Source: Thysanoteuthis rhombus (taxonomy: Eukaryota > Mollusca > Cephalopoda > Oegopsida > Thysanoteuthidae). Taken from it: a stretch of 64,000 nt of DNA. The notes beneath the pieces are model-generated. The model ran no database searches. It was not told where the DNA came from and saw only the letters and a program-made list of their open reading frames with translations. Position 1 is the stretch's first letter. Every line of letters begins with the position of its first letter. Positions 45,041 through 56,820 of the stretch are shown piece by piece. The position numbers and the translations under genes are program-made. The stretch covers positions 60,163,228-60,227,227 of the forward strand of contig OY735212.1 in NCBI GenBank assembly GCA_963457665.1, given 5' to 3'.

Positions 45041-47734
45041 TAATCAAGGGTTCACCCTTTGTACATGTGTGTGTACACTTCTGTCACAAATATAATTTAT
45101 AGTATTACCAAATGTGTGACTTCCATATTTCTGTCATCACATGTAAGAGGATCTATAAAAAATCTAATGGCAGAAAAAAAAAACCTGCATCTTGAAGACA
45201 CAGCTGAGGTCCCCCATCAGCTCATATTTCTTCTAAATACTGGGGGGAAAAAAAACTTTTTATTGTATATTGTCTGTAGAAACATGCATCTTTTATCCAT
45301 CAACTATGGTATTCAAGGTGGATTGTTGCTTGTTTGAAAAAACAAGAAGAACACTCTGTTCAAAAACTGCAATGTTGTATATGCTTTTTTCGACAGTATT
45401 TGTCTACATTTGTTGCTGTAATAAAACTATTTGTTCCCAATAGATTTCAAGTTAATGCCCATTAAAACGTCTGAAACAAAAATAATGATTGCCTCAAAAA
45501 TAGAATGAAAAATATTATCCAAAGTGCAGTAGTTATAGAAATATATATATATACATATATATGTGTGTATGTGTGTAGAATTTAATAAATACTGTATAGT
45601 TTGTTTTATTTCTTAGCACTTTCTTTCTTGTATTTTCTATTTTTTATCCTGAGAATGGATCTAAAAGAGGAATAAGGATGAAAAGTGACATAAAAAAAGA
45701 GGAAAATGTACCGCCTTCCTTGTCCACTCAATGTATCGTATCTTCACCAACTCTATGACACGATTGAACAAAAAAAGATATTATCTATCGTCAACTGCTC
45801 AGGTCAATTAATTCCTTACTAATACTTTTGACTGATTTGAAAATTGGTCTTAATATGAAATTTTTCCCATTCTGATAACTGTCAACTTTTGTCACAATTA
45901 ATAACGGGCTACTTGGAGTCACAAAGTTCCAATGAAGATGAGTAAGTCAATTGGTATAGCTGATATCATGGGGAATGTGTTCGAGAATATAAGTATCTCT
46001 TACTTTCAATAAAAGTTGTCCATTTTCAGTTCTGTAGCTAACTATATTTCTAACTGTAAATCAGTTGGTAAAAATTTAAAATCTAGTGACGTTACTCATT
46101 TGTATACAATATTTGATAGATAGCTGATATCAACGCTAAATTTTATCCAAGCCAGATTGAGACACTGGGGGAGGATGTTTATATCTTTTTATGTTAAGGG
46201 GAAGCTGTCCGCCCTTGAATTATTTTCTTTCTAATATTCATTCTTGCTTGAATTTCTGGGTGGGATAGATTTTCAAGAGGGATTTCAAGTTCTGCTTAGA
46301 TCATATAGAGAAGTTTTGTTGGTCATCATCCTTCAGTTATTTTTTCTCGTAATGTCAAATCTATGATTATTATGTTTTAATATGGAGGCAAAAATATATT
46401 GGTTAAGGAATGATATAATTTAGATATAGTCAGATTCTTTGATAAATTATTTTCTCAATAATTAATTGATACGGATATGAATAAAAACTCTTGACTTTTT
46501 ATTAGATAAACTAAAACAATAATGACAATAGAAAATGACTTTGTGATCTAGAACTACTTAAGTTTTTCAATGTTTTACATTTTACACAAAATTGACTTTT
46601 CTATTTCACTTTCCGTTTAAGAATTTTAATCTTATTTTTTTTAAGTATATAAATAAAGAATGAAATTATTTGAACTAAGCTCAGAGGTTTCTTGCTGTAT
46701 CTTGAAAGCAACTAGGGCATACCTGTTCAAAAAGTGCATCTGGTTTCATGAAAATCTCCTGGAGGTTTAAACTTGAAATAATGTGATGCTGCTCTTTATT
46801 CATGATGTTGTTAATAGCAACAATCAAAACAGAAGTATTGCTTTTGATCGTAACAACAATCAAAACAATTTTTTTATATGTTATTATATCATCTAGCTGT
46901 AATTTAATATTGTTCTAAGAAAAAAAATTGGCAGAAAAAATTGATTCACTGTCTTATTCAGTTCTATTCTAAAATGAAAAAGTCACTTTTTGCAGTCTCA
47001 AAATATGTGTTCATTCCTGTACAGATTTTTTTTATCATAAATCAAGCCCCCTATCATATAAAGAAATGCTGACCCAAATGACTCCACAATGTCAGGTACA
47101 CAGATCAACATATCTGGTGAACATCAACCTTGAATAATGGCCAGTTGTCGAGTTAACTCAGTGCTTGCACACAGAGATTTCTCAGATTATATGAAGCAAT
47201 AAACAGAAAAATATTGATGACAGCAGTTGAACATTCAATGATATTCATAATATTGGATTGGTTCATTTGCTTGAAATCATAGTTGTGATGACAAAAACAG
47301 TTGCTTATACCGATTCAACAATCACTAATCAGGTGCCTACCTTACAAAATTCTGAATCCATAATTGTTTTGATCAGTTTTAACTCTCTAAATGTTATGGT
47401 TGAGTAATGCTTTTAAATGCGACACACTTGAATATATAGCCTTGTGTATGTTGATATCATAACTCATAACGCTTATGTCACTTTGATTCCTAGCTTAATT
47501 TGATCATCAAAATAATAAGCTTATTCTTTTGCCCATCTATGAATCTGCCTGGATATCCTTTGAAGAAAACAAAGGAAACTTTCCTAAACATGCTGATTAA
47601 ACTGTACAGCATTCACTGCCTTAGCCATAAGAATTGCAAATTGGGACAATTACGGATTTTTGAGAAAAAATGAGGTGTGAGTGGGAGGAGGTATAGATTT
47701 GCATTTCTTTTTCTATTTCTTGCTCTACCAATCA
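45041..47734. other. 2.7 kb AT-rich stretch, no recognised gene
   Basis: Contains a small (TA)n(TG)n patch at about 45540-45577. The open frames at 45059-45337 and 46681-46863 are not recognised. Confidence 0.4.
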
Positions 47735-48125
47735 CTTTCAACATAGGTTTCTTTCAGTTTTTAACCTGGTCTGGCTATGCATATATCACATGTACAGGCT
47801 GTACCAATGGAACTTGAGAGCTGAAAATTTGAACATTTACTCTTTATTATGTCTATTGAAAACTTTTTTTTTTCCAATGGAGAGGTTCAGTTTGCAGTGT
47901 AAGTTTATGCTAAATTGGTGCCTAGTTTGTACGCACTTGTTTTTTTTTTAATTCAGACTTTTTAGTGATTACTGCCCAAGAAAAGGTGAGAGAAGTAATT
48001 TATTCATTGATCCCGCTTTCCTCCAATGATTTAATTGATCAACCCCAATATGGCATGCAGCCAAAAGATCTTGATCACATGACAGTTTTTATTGAGTAAC
48101 TAACCAGACCTGTTTTTTTGTTTTT
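47735..48125 (+). repeat. Dispersed repeat family W, copy 2
   Basis: It begins CAACATAGGTTTCTTTCAGT, with AACCTGGTCTGGCTATGC and TACAGGCTGTACCAATG, and ends GATCACATGACAGTTTTTAT, then TAACTAACCAGACC. Confidence 0.5.
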
Positions 48126-48399
48126 TTTAGAATAAATAAATAAATGATATTGAATGCAACTCTACTTCATGTATTTCCTATCAAAAAGGAACATTTTTCC
48201 ATTTCTTTATAATTTATTTAATTTCTGTCTCAAAGTTATGAAATATAACATCCTTGTTAAGGTCCCACACTGTCCTTCCTATTTCATTGAATTCAATTAA
48301 ACCACCTGCGTGCTCATCTCGGCATAAACTTTGCAAAACATTAGCTTTTATCTGAACCAATTTATTTCCTCAATGTTATTCTGTATTTTGAGTGTTGTT

Positions 48400-48617
48400 T
48401 ATGGATGTTGAATCACTGTTTTCAGACGTAATTCTGTCTTTCACTAATAAAAATTTGGTAGTGTGAAAATTGCTAAATTAACGTGGAACATTTCGGCCTT
48501 TTTAAGCATGTTTTTGGTGTATTTTGACTTCCTAGCAGTCAATCTAGTGCGAAAAATATTTTTTGAGTTGACAATGAGTTTCCATTTCGACAATATTTTT
48601 CTGCTAACACCCACGTG
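48400..48617 (+). mobile_element. Family Y element, copy 6
   Basis: The left end is ATGGATGTTGAATCACTG and the right end CTGCTAACACCCACGTG. The interior has GTGTGAAAATTGCTAAATTA and GCAGTCAATCTAGTGCGAAA. Confidence 0.6.
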
Positions 48618-49775
48618 TTTTGGCATTGTTGTGTTTGTTAATATCTTTGAAATTATGCTGGGCCTAATTGAAATCGATAAATCAACAGAAATCATTTTTT
48701 ATATTGTTGAAAATGTGAAATTATGTTGACTCCAACCAAATTTAAGAGGCGGTAGAAAATATGAGTCAAGAGAGAGGCATTCATTATTTTGACATTTCCA
48801 CACATTTTCCTGTTTTTCTATCAATTGATACAAAGTCTGTAAATAACTAACCCCTGACTGTAACCATTACTGAAAAAGTATCGTCATTACTGAAAAAGTA
48901 TCGACTAAAGCTCTATTCTTAGGTGCTTAATTAGCCTAGGTGGTGGAAAAGATATCATAATTTGATGGGCAGGGGCAAATTAGGCAGGGCTTTGGAAAAT
49001 GTCACAATTTTACAAACCTGGGGAGAGGGAAGGAAACTATGGCCACTGATACATTTCATTTTTGTGGAATCTGACTAAAAGTTTGAAGGAGATTTATAGT
49101 GAAGCTGGGGTAGGCAGCTTTGATTGACAAGAACAAAAAAATTCTTTTGGTTTTTAAGAAAAATTGAACTGAAAAGACTTCAGGTGGAACAAAATTTTAA
49201 AATTGCTGAAATTAACTGATATGATTGAACTTTCTTGAACAAATTGTGTTTGTAAACACAATAAGTTAAACCAAGTTCTCCCTTTTGCATTATTCTTGAT
49301 AGTTATCTTTTGAGAGGAAAATTTTGATAAATCTGTAGTCGCTACCCTCCCCTACAACTATTAGGGAGGGAGAGTAGAGATGAATTCTCAAAACGTAATC
49401 AGGAGATGGGTGTCCAAATGAAAGCTGCGAGGGGGATTTTTTTGTAGAATTAATAAGCGGTAAAGGGGGGTGGCAGTTAGGCATCTTAGAATAGCTACAG
49501 CTGAAAAAAGGGTTGGTTTAACTCTTAAATTCATGAACTGTTTGAAACTATTCCAAAACGGTGGAACTCTTCAATGAATAGAATTAAAAGTAATGGAACT
49601 CTTTTGTGAATAGAATCAACAGAATATTAGAAAATGTACCAAAAAGTGCATGGGAAATAGCTTTGACCAGAAGTCATCCCCCTTGATTTAACATTTGATT
49701 TTTTTTTTAAATACAGATTCAAGAGTTAGTGCAATATTTGATTGAGAAGTTTGTAAAATATACCAATATGTATGA
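48618..49775. other. No recognised gene
   Basis: Contains a direct 18-bp duplication (ATTACTGAAAAAGTATCG) at 48867-48904. A G-rich patch lies at 49330-49490. Possibly eroded mobile DNA. Confidence 0.4.
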
Positions 49776-49967
49776 AGATGCATCAATAAACTAAAAGTGA
49801 AAGAGGCTTATATTCAGGTGCATCCAGAGAGACTTGTTAGTAATGCATTTAAAGATTATTTGGGCGATGACTTCTCTGTGCCAAGCAAATACACACTATA
49901 CTCACACAACTTGAAGCTGCTGCTGAATGAGATGAATGCCAACAAGACACTTAAATTGAACTATTGA
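49776..49967 (+). pseudogene. Unrecognised 63-codon frame without ATG (doubtful)
   Basis: Stop-free between TGA codons, with protein-like composition (KVKEAYIQVHPERLVSNAF followed by KDYLGDDFSVPSKY). An acceptor-like TATATTCAG precedes GTGCATCC inside it. I do not know a family. It may be a decayed exon or transposon fragment lying 0.5 kb before the splice-signal cluster. Confidence 0.2.
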
Positions 49968-50467
49968 TCACCACTACCCACAACAGACTGGTTTAATCAC
50001 TGTTGCTGGGTTTAGGTTATTCATGTTTTGACACGTCTCTTCACCTTGCTCTTACGATTCATAGAAGAAAATTGAAATTTTGCACACACTTTCCTCATAA
50101 TGATTTGGAGAGAAAAATATGTTTTCTGAAAATTCCTCACCAAAATGGATTTTTAATGGGGAAAATTTTGACCTTTTTTATGATCACAGCCCAACAAAAG
50201 GCAACAGCAGTAACTGATCACCTCCAACACAGCATTTATAAATGGTGATGATCTATAATTTCCCTTAGAATGCTAGTTTGTTTCCTATTCTAAAATTTTC
50301 GATATAAATAGTTTGTTTTTTTATAACTCCTCAGTTGATCTACTCATTAGAAGCAAAAAAATGTTGTTTGTGTTGTACTCTATAAAATATGATTTATTGA
50401 GCTTTGTTAAGCTCATTTTGTTATATATTGATTGTTTCCTCTAGAATAGTCTTTCTCTTTCTTTCAG

Positions 50468-50512
50468 GTAAGTGACCTAATGCAGTACATGTTTTATTGT
50501 GACCACTGAACA
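50468..50512 (+). promoter_or_regulatory. Recursive-splice-type site / 45-nt candidate exon
   Basis: A strong acceptor (GTCTTTCTCTTTCTTTCAG ending at 50467) is fused directly to GTAAGTGACC, a strong donor. A second strong donor, ACA then GTAAGTAT, lies 45 nt downstream at 50513. All three frames of the 45 nt contain a stop. Acceptor|donor fusions are the hallmark of recursive splice sites in long introns, and a following short stop-containing exon is typical of the vertebrate type. Transcription here is not demonstrated. Confidence 0.35.
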
Positions 50513-51041
50513 GTAAGTATATTTGCACTCTTTGCTATAAAACTCAGCTTAAAAAGTGAAAAAAAAAAATCTGTTTAAATATGGCCTATTTTATCTCCAG
50601 TTTCAAATTCACACACTTTTGGGATCTAGTAAGGAGTTTTAATTATCTAAACCGAGCCTTTTTCTTTCTGAAGATTTGAATGAAACTACCAGAAAAAAAC
50701 TTTGAGAAAGTAGATGAAAGATAATTTTAGCTAAAAGATCTAAACATACTACATTATTATCATTATTAGGAAATTTCATAATGTAATTTCATGCCAAGAT
50801 TATTTCTCAAGATTCCATCGATGGTGGTGAAGGTTTATCCCCTTTTTTTATGCACATGTTTGTGATCTAGCGCTCATGGCTATATTGTTTTATTTACTGA
50901 CTTGAAAATTTGTACTCCACTAAATCCCTTCTGAAAAAAATTTTTTCATTTTTGGTGCAAAAAGCTTTTTTGACCTTTTTACAGCCATATTTTGACAGTT
51001 GAAGTTTATTAATAACATCTAGATTCTTCTACTCTGTTTAG

Positions 51042-51322
51042 GATGTTTCTCGTGGAAAATGCTGGCGATATCATAAATAGAATTTGATTTGATCAAATTT
51101 TTATTCTTCAATGGAATTTTTTGTACATGATTTAGAATTTCGACATGACGATTGTTCAATTGTTGGCTCATGGCATGTTCCATTACATCTATTCATTTTT
51201 TTCAAACCATCACATGCCAAAGGGAATACTCTAATTGATAGAATTGAAGCTGACAGAGTACCCAATATCATGATCAAAATGATATCACAAGATGCAGTTC
51301 AGAATTATTTTATGTCATGAAA
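51042..51322 (+). other. Candidate exon, 281 nt
   Basis: The acceptor TCTTCTACTCTGTTTAG ends at 51041 and the donor GAAA then GTAAGTAT begins at 51323. A 69-codon ATG frame (51111-51320) lies mostly within it, but its TGA overlaps the exon end and no domain is recognised. It could be a non-coding exon or chance. Confidence 0.25.
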
Positions 51323-51562
51323 GTAAGTATTGGTTGATGGATGGCCATTTTGAATAGAGATTTTTTTCTTATTCTCCTAAATTTCTAGAAAGTATTCTTC
51401 CTTGTCATCATTTTCTTTTTCTTTTAATTCTAAACCTGGATCTGTTACACTAAATACTGACTTGTCTCTTATCTGATATTGCTCATATGTAAATATAAGT
51501 AAGGTTAACTTTACCCAAACCCCTCTTGACCATCGATTCTCTCATGAGAAATAAAGATAATA

Positions 51563-51876
51563 TATCTGTACCATGCATAAATGAATCACTATAGTCCACG
51601 CATGTGCCTGTGCTAATAATCTAAAAAATTATCTAAAATTTTAGATCTTCTAGGTAGAGTTATCTTTTGAAAAAATTCCAACACAAGTTTTGGGCATTGG
51701 TGGTCCCAATATAACTAAAGAGACTCAAAATAGCCCTCATACCAATTTTCAAGGTTGTAGTCCCCCGAATGGGAGCAAGAATGCCTGAAGACAGACACAC
51801 AGAAAAGCAAAGAGAGAATAATCTGTAAGATTTGTTGGTTGGTCTGGTAGACCATTTGTGGGGCTACAGTGATTCA
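51563..51876 (-). mobile_element. Family X element, copy 7 (reverse)
   Basis: Left side CATAAATGAATCACTATAGT and right side GGGGCTACAGTGATTCAATG; interior AAGTTTTGGGCATTGGTGGT and CAAGGTTGTAGTCCCCCGAA. Confidence 0.65.
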
Positions 51877-52500
51877 ATGGATGGTTTAATTTGTCAAATG
51901 CCTGAAAGAAAATAATTGGTGGCAGTGTGCCAAAAATGTTTTTTTCCACATTTCATCCTTATTTGATGACTTAATAATAAATTGTAATGATTCATTACTT
52001 GAGAAATCTGCCTTGAATCATAACAAAATTATGGACTTTGAAGTCTAATATTTAACGGTCTTGGTATGACTATTGTCTAAGCCTACAGTTTGGAACAAGG
52101 CCCTTAGTGTGGAGTACTGATTGAGGATCAGTCGTAATAATCAGCTAGATGAGCTTGTTGACCATAACCCAACAGCAAGATGCGTACAGTCTTGGTATAT
52201 TACTATCAAACACTTAGGATAAGAGACTGTTGAATAAGTAGATGATGGGGAGCATTTCTGAATTTTTGAATTCACAGATATTTTGAGATTTGTTTTTGAA
52301 TTATTTCAAAAACTAATCCTTAAGTATAAAAATTGTACATTGCTACCCATTTTTCCATGTTGTAAGTTTGAGTATATTTCTATTTCACATCACAAACATT
52401 CAAATAATAATAACTGTTTCTGGTTGTCATATATTGTTTTAATTATCTGGTTATAACAGTATCAGATCACCACTATTACTATGTTACTGGTAAGAAAATA
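51877..52500. other. No recognised feature
   Basis: AT-rich with no supported gene. Confidence 0.35.
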
Positions 52501-52887
52501 CAATAGTCCCTCTCTTAATGAAGACCGTCCATTCTACAAAACGTCTCATCTGATCAAAATTCGTTGAGTGAATGATTAAATCATGGGATTTCAGTAATTC
52601 ATCCCAAATAAAATAATTTCGGACCCTTAAAGTCAACTAATTACTTTCTATATAATGTGTAAATCTTAATAAACATGCAAATGATGTAGTTAGTAGATAT
52701 AATTCACCAAATGTCTGTCGATCTGTCTGTCAGCAAATAACCACAAAGATACCAGATATAAATTTAGATAATTATAAATCAAATCTAGATGATTCTAGAT
52801 AATTTTATGAATTCCCAAGTTGTTTTTTCAATCAATTAAGACGTCTCGCTAAGTGAAGTGAGTCCTTAGCTATAAGAAGTACCACTG
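52501..52887. mobile_element. Pogo-like MITE, copy 2
   Basis: The left end is CAATAGTCCCTCTCTTAATG and the right end, reverse complemented, CAGTGGTACTTCTTATAGC. TA is present on both flanks (52499-52500 and 52888-52889). The TA target and CAGT-type ends fit the pogo/Tigger branch of Tc1/mariner. It shares its interior with 15359-15785 and has no coding capacity. Confidence 0.65.
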
Positions 52888-53073
52888 TATATTTCTCCCC
52901 AAAAGCAATTCTCTATTATTGTATATTGTAATGAGTCAGTCCACGAGTGCTGTGTGTCAGAAAGTTAACCTTAGTATCAGGCAGGAAGGTCCGTTTGGCT
53001 ATGACTAAGATAATTTGTCAAACGTTAGGAAAATGATTTACTTAACAGGTTAACTTATTTACTTTGTTTTTAG

Positions 53074-53113
53074 TTCTTGTGGGTCGGTGTTCATCAAAAC
53101 AGTCATGAAACAG
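53074..53113 (+). other. Candidate 40-nt micro-exon
   Basis: Acceptor TTTACTTTGTTTTTAG, exon body, donor CAG then GTATGTTAT. A CTTAAC/GTTAAC branch-like word lies 20-30 nt upstream. Two of the three frames are open. One reads SCGSVFIKTVMKQ after a phase-1 base. I recognise no family from 13 residues. Confidence 0.3.
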
Positions 53114-53383
53114 GTATGTTATATTTACATATCTGACTGGTAAGTGGTCTAGGATGAGTATGACTCAAGTTGTGGGTCAGGTGCAAGGTTATGAAATAGA
53201 GATTATTAACAATGGGTAGAGGAGGTATGGTCAAGAGCACTCAGAAACTATAACGATAGCCATTTGCCTAGAAATGTCTTTATGAGGCACCAGTTTGCAA
53301 TTGCAAGTTTTGATTTTAAATTATGTGTAACAGTTGGTTGTCTGTTTTCCAATCATATGTCTACACACATGCTCGTTGCTATC

Positions 53384-53690
53384 AAATCACATAGCCCAAC
53401 AAATGGCCTAACCAACTAGCAAAGTGGGATATAGGTTCTTCTCTCTTGGCTCGTCTGTGTCTATGTCTGTGACCATTCCTGATCACATTTTGAGGGCAAA
53501 ACCTTTGGAATTTGCATGAGTGCACCACTAGGCACCGTCTAAAAACTTTTTTTAGGTCTCTATGGTAATTTTGGACCAACAATGCCCAAATCTTGTACTG
53601 CAATTTCTTTTAGATGATTTTAGATGAAAGATAATTAGTTTGGGTGTACACGCTGGTCATGGTTATCCACTTATGTGAGCTACAGATATA
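53384..53690 (+). mobile_element. Family X element, copy 8
   Basis: The left end AATCACATAGCCCAACAAAT and the right end GGTCATGGTTATCCACTTAT are diverged; the interior is complete. It forms an inverted pair with the next copy. Confidence 0.6.
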
Positions 53691-53940
53691 TAATTTAATA
53701 TCTAATTTAAGTTTGGACTTTTCAGCAACAAAGCCCAGGATCAGCATGAGGAAATGAAGAGCTTTTAACTCTTAAAGAGGAGACCATTTGGGAAGTTTCA
53801 GGTTTCAGGCTTAATTAAAAACATACTAGTTTCAATCATATTTCGTATTTTCAAAATAAAACATGATATAAAAATATCATTCCTGCTAGCAATCAACAAT
53901 CAAAAGGAGAATCTCTAAAAATTTGAAAGAAATATTTGTA

Positions 53941-54250
53941 CTTTGCATGAATGAATCACCGTAGCCTGTGTATCTTCCTGAAGTAGTTAGCTAAAAAAAT
54001 AAATCTCCTATCTAAAGTTATCTAAAATAAAATATTACTACAAGGTTTGGGCATATTCAGTCAAAAATAACCATGGAGACCCCAAAAAGTAAAGAATTTG
54101 ACGGCGCCTAATGGTGTACTCACGTATTTTCAATGTTGTTGCCCCCAAAATGTGACGTACAGACACACACATAAGCAAAAAGAGAAAAATATGTCACCCA
54201 TTTGGTTGGTTGGTTGGGCAGGCCATTTGTGGGGCTATGATGATCTGATG
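53941..54250 (-). mobile_element. Family X element, copy 9 (reverse)
   Basis: Left side ATGAATCACCGTAGCCTGTG and right side GGGGCTATGATGATCTGATG; interior GGTTTGGGCATATTCAGTCA and TCAATGTTGTTGCCCCC. Opposite in orientation to the copies on both sides. Confidence 0.65.
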
Positions 54251-54407
54251 AATATACTTCAGCCATATCTATAATATGATATGATGTATCAATATTTCAT
54301 CTTTTTTTCAAGTTTTTGATTACTGATAAGAATGTTATCACATTTATTCTTTGTTTATTAATCATCTGATAGGAAAGTTTTTGGTAAGTCAATGTTTGGT
54401 TAGTGCA

Positions 54408-54700
54408 AGTCACTGTAGCCCTACAAATGATGTGCCCAACCGACCAGCCGAGTTTGTGTGTCTCCAGGTGCTCCTGGTCACATTTTGGGGGCTACAACCT
54501 TGAAAATTCACATGAGTAAAGCACTAAGCACCTTTCATAAACATTTTTTTTTTTTAAGTGCTTTTAGGGTCTCTGCGGTAATTAATGTCCAGATCTTATT
54601 TTTCTCTTGATACTTTTTAGATAAAAGATGTGTTTTTTTTAGTCAATTAGTTCTGGTACACGTGGAGGCTATGGTGATTCATTTATGCATGGCATAGATA
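54408..54700 (+). mobile_element. Family X element, copy 10
   Basis: Left end GTCACTGTAGCCCTACAAAT and right end GGCTATGGTGATTCATTTAT; interior GGGGGCTACAACCTTGAAAA. Confidence 0.65.
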
Positions 54701-54892
54701 TTACCAAATAAAACTTCTTCTGGAAAGCCCTTCTTTCAGTTATTGTCATCATAGAGAACAAATATCTAATATCATGCAGAACGATTTTCATAGAGAAAGC
54801 AGAAAATGATTTTATATTTGTTGCTTGCCATTGAAAATTACTATTTCATAATGTTTTTAGCACACAAACTAACTCCTCCCTATATTCTAAAT

Positions 54893-55354
54893 CAGTGTTC
54901 ACCGATCTGGGCGATACCGCCTACTAAAGGGCGATTTAAGCTTTTAAGTGGGCAATAGACCTATTACTGGGTCGCAAGGTCAGGTAGACCAATTACTGGG
55001 TCACAAGGTCAAGTATTATGTCTGTCTTACAATCATCATCCAGACAACACTGAAAGTCAATATGTGCGATTTTTAAGTCGCACAACTTATTACCCAGAAC
55101 ATTATTGTCTTAATAAATGATAGATACCTTGTATATTTACTTTTTGGGGGCCTTTGTTGGAATTTTTGGAGCATATCCAGTAGCCCAGTTACCTGGAAAT
55201 TAAATCTATCCAATTTCATCAATTTTTGACAAATCCAGACACTTTTAGTCATTTTAAAAGGCCAGATTTGAAATATCAGTGGGCAGTAAAGAAATTTCAC
55301 CCTCACACAAGTCTCAAAAGTAGGTGCTAGGTATAAAAAGGTTGGCACCTATTG
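54893..55354. mobile_element. hAT-like MITE, 462 bp
   Basis: Flanked by TTCTAAAT (54885-54892) and CTCTAAAT (55355-55362), an 8-bp duplication with one mismatch. The left end is CAGTGTTCACCGATCTGGGC and the right end, reverse complemented, CAATAGGTGCCAACCTTTTT. The terminal repeats are weak but keep the CA start. It contains a direct duplication (ATTACTGGGTC, then CAAGGTCA) at about 54962-55013. The 91-codon minus-strand frame inside it has no recognised domain. Confidence 0.55.
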
Positions 55355-55362
55355 CTCTAAAT

Positions 55363-56384
55363 GGTCTGGAAGAAAAACAGACATGTTCTGACCATATTTA
55401 AAATTTTATTGCAGTTATAAAAAGGTATTAAAATATGTTTGCTTGATTTTCTCACTTGCTTTCTCTGATATAATAAAAGTTACTTACTGTCAAGAGGTTT
55501 TTAATAAGATTTCTCAACATAGCATTAATTGAATTTTGACAGACTCTCAATGAAAATATTTGAAAAATGACTTCGATACTGAACTTTAACGAACCAACGG
55601 CTTTCCAAACCTAAGATTACTTTGACAAAGTTCATTTTGATAGTTGAGTGGTTTTGCACCATGTCTCCTGTAGATGGTCAGAGAATTTTTAACTTGAAGA
55701 GGGTACTCTTAGATACTCAATTGCCAGCTGAGAGAAGATAAACAAACAGTGATCAGAAGAATAAACAGTTTGAGTTTCATATCAAATTGAAATGAACTTG
55801 AAAATTTCATATTGGATCATTTGATCAATTTAGAATCTTTATTAGTAGCTCCTTTTTGTGAAAGGAATGAAAATTGCCTCTAAATATTTGCATTTTTTGT
55901 TCACTTTGATCCCTTTCCTGTTTTGACTCTGATGGCCAATGTTAGATTTATCTCCAACATGTATCATGGCTGTCTTTATTGGCCACCAACCCAGAAATGA
56001 AGAGTTTTATCGAAAGTCACCTATTTCCACTTCTCATTTTCTCCACCTCAAATCTCATTCATCTTCTCCCTGCCCATCTGTTAGTTTATCAAACAATCTA
56101 TCAAGAAAATACAGAAAAAAAAAACCATTTAAGTTATATTATGCACCCACCAAAGGTCATGTTATATTGGGCACTCTGGGGTGCGAATTATAAAAAAAAT
56201 GTCTGTCTTTGTGTATGCATACGTGTGTATGAGTGTGTTCATTTGTAAGTACTAATATTTGTATGTGGTTTTATTGAAATATGCTAAATATGTCTAATTT
56301 AACTTCTGGTTTCCTACCCATATATTTGTATATATACGAGGGGGACAATTTTTCATTTTCTGTATATATGTTCATATGTTTGAT

Positions 56385-56388
<4 letters not shown>
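55363..56388. other. No recognised gene
   Basis: AT-rich. The overlapping frames at 55939-56248 are not recognised. Confidence 0.4.
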
Positions 56389-56442
<54 letters not shown>

Positions 56443-56520
56443 GCGTCATATTATATAGAAACTCTTATTTGAAATGATCTCCCATCGTTAAATGGTTAAT
56501 GTATCACTTTAGACCGAGAA
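56389..56520 (-). mobile_element. SINE-type 3' segment (reverse) with (TA)n
   Basis: The microsatellite (TG)n(TA)n at 56389-56443 is followed by TATATAGAAACTCTTATTTG, then AAATGATCTCCCATCGTTA and GGTTAATGTATCAC. This is the reverse complement of the SINE tail seen at 5347-5400, with the microsatellite again on the 3' side. Confidence 0.55.
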
Positions 56521-56534
56521 TGAACTTTTTGGGG

Positions 56535-56820
56535 CACTGATTGCAAAAAAGTCTTAATTTTCAAAAAACAAGCATGAATCCTGCATGACACCAACTAAAG
56601 GATCAATATATCCTAAATGTACATTGCAAATTGAACTCCGCACTAAAAACCCACTTTGTGAGGGAATTAGAAAATTTAAAAAAAAAAAAAACGTTTTTTT
56701 TTCTAGACATAATCTTGAGTAAAATATTTTCAGCCCTCTAACTAAATTGGTGCAGCCTGTATGCATGATACATACATAGCTAGCTAGCCAAGCTTAAAAA
56801 CTGAGAGAAACTTATGTTGA
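56535..56820 (-). repeat. Dispersed repeat family W, copy 3 (reverse)
   Basis: It ends AAAAACTGAGAGAAACTTAT then GTTGA, the reverse complement of the family start. It contains CAGCCCTCTAACTAAATTGG. A 25-bp fragment of the same end stands alone at about 61735-61762. Confidence 0.45.
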
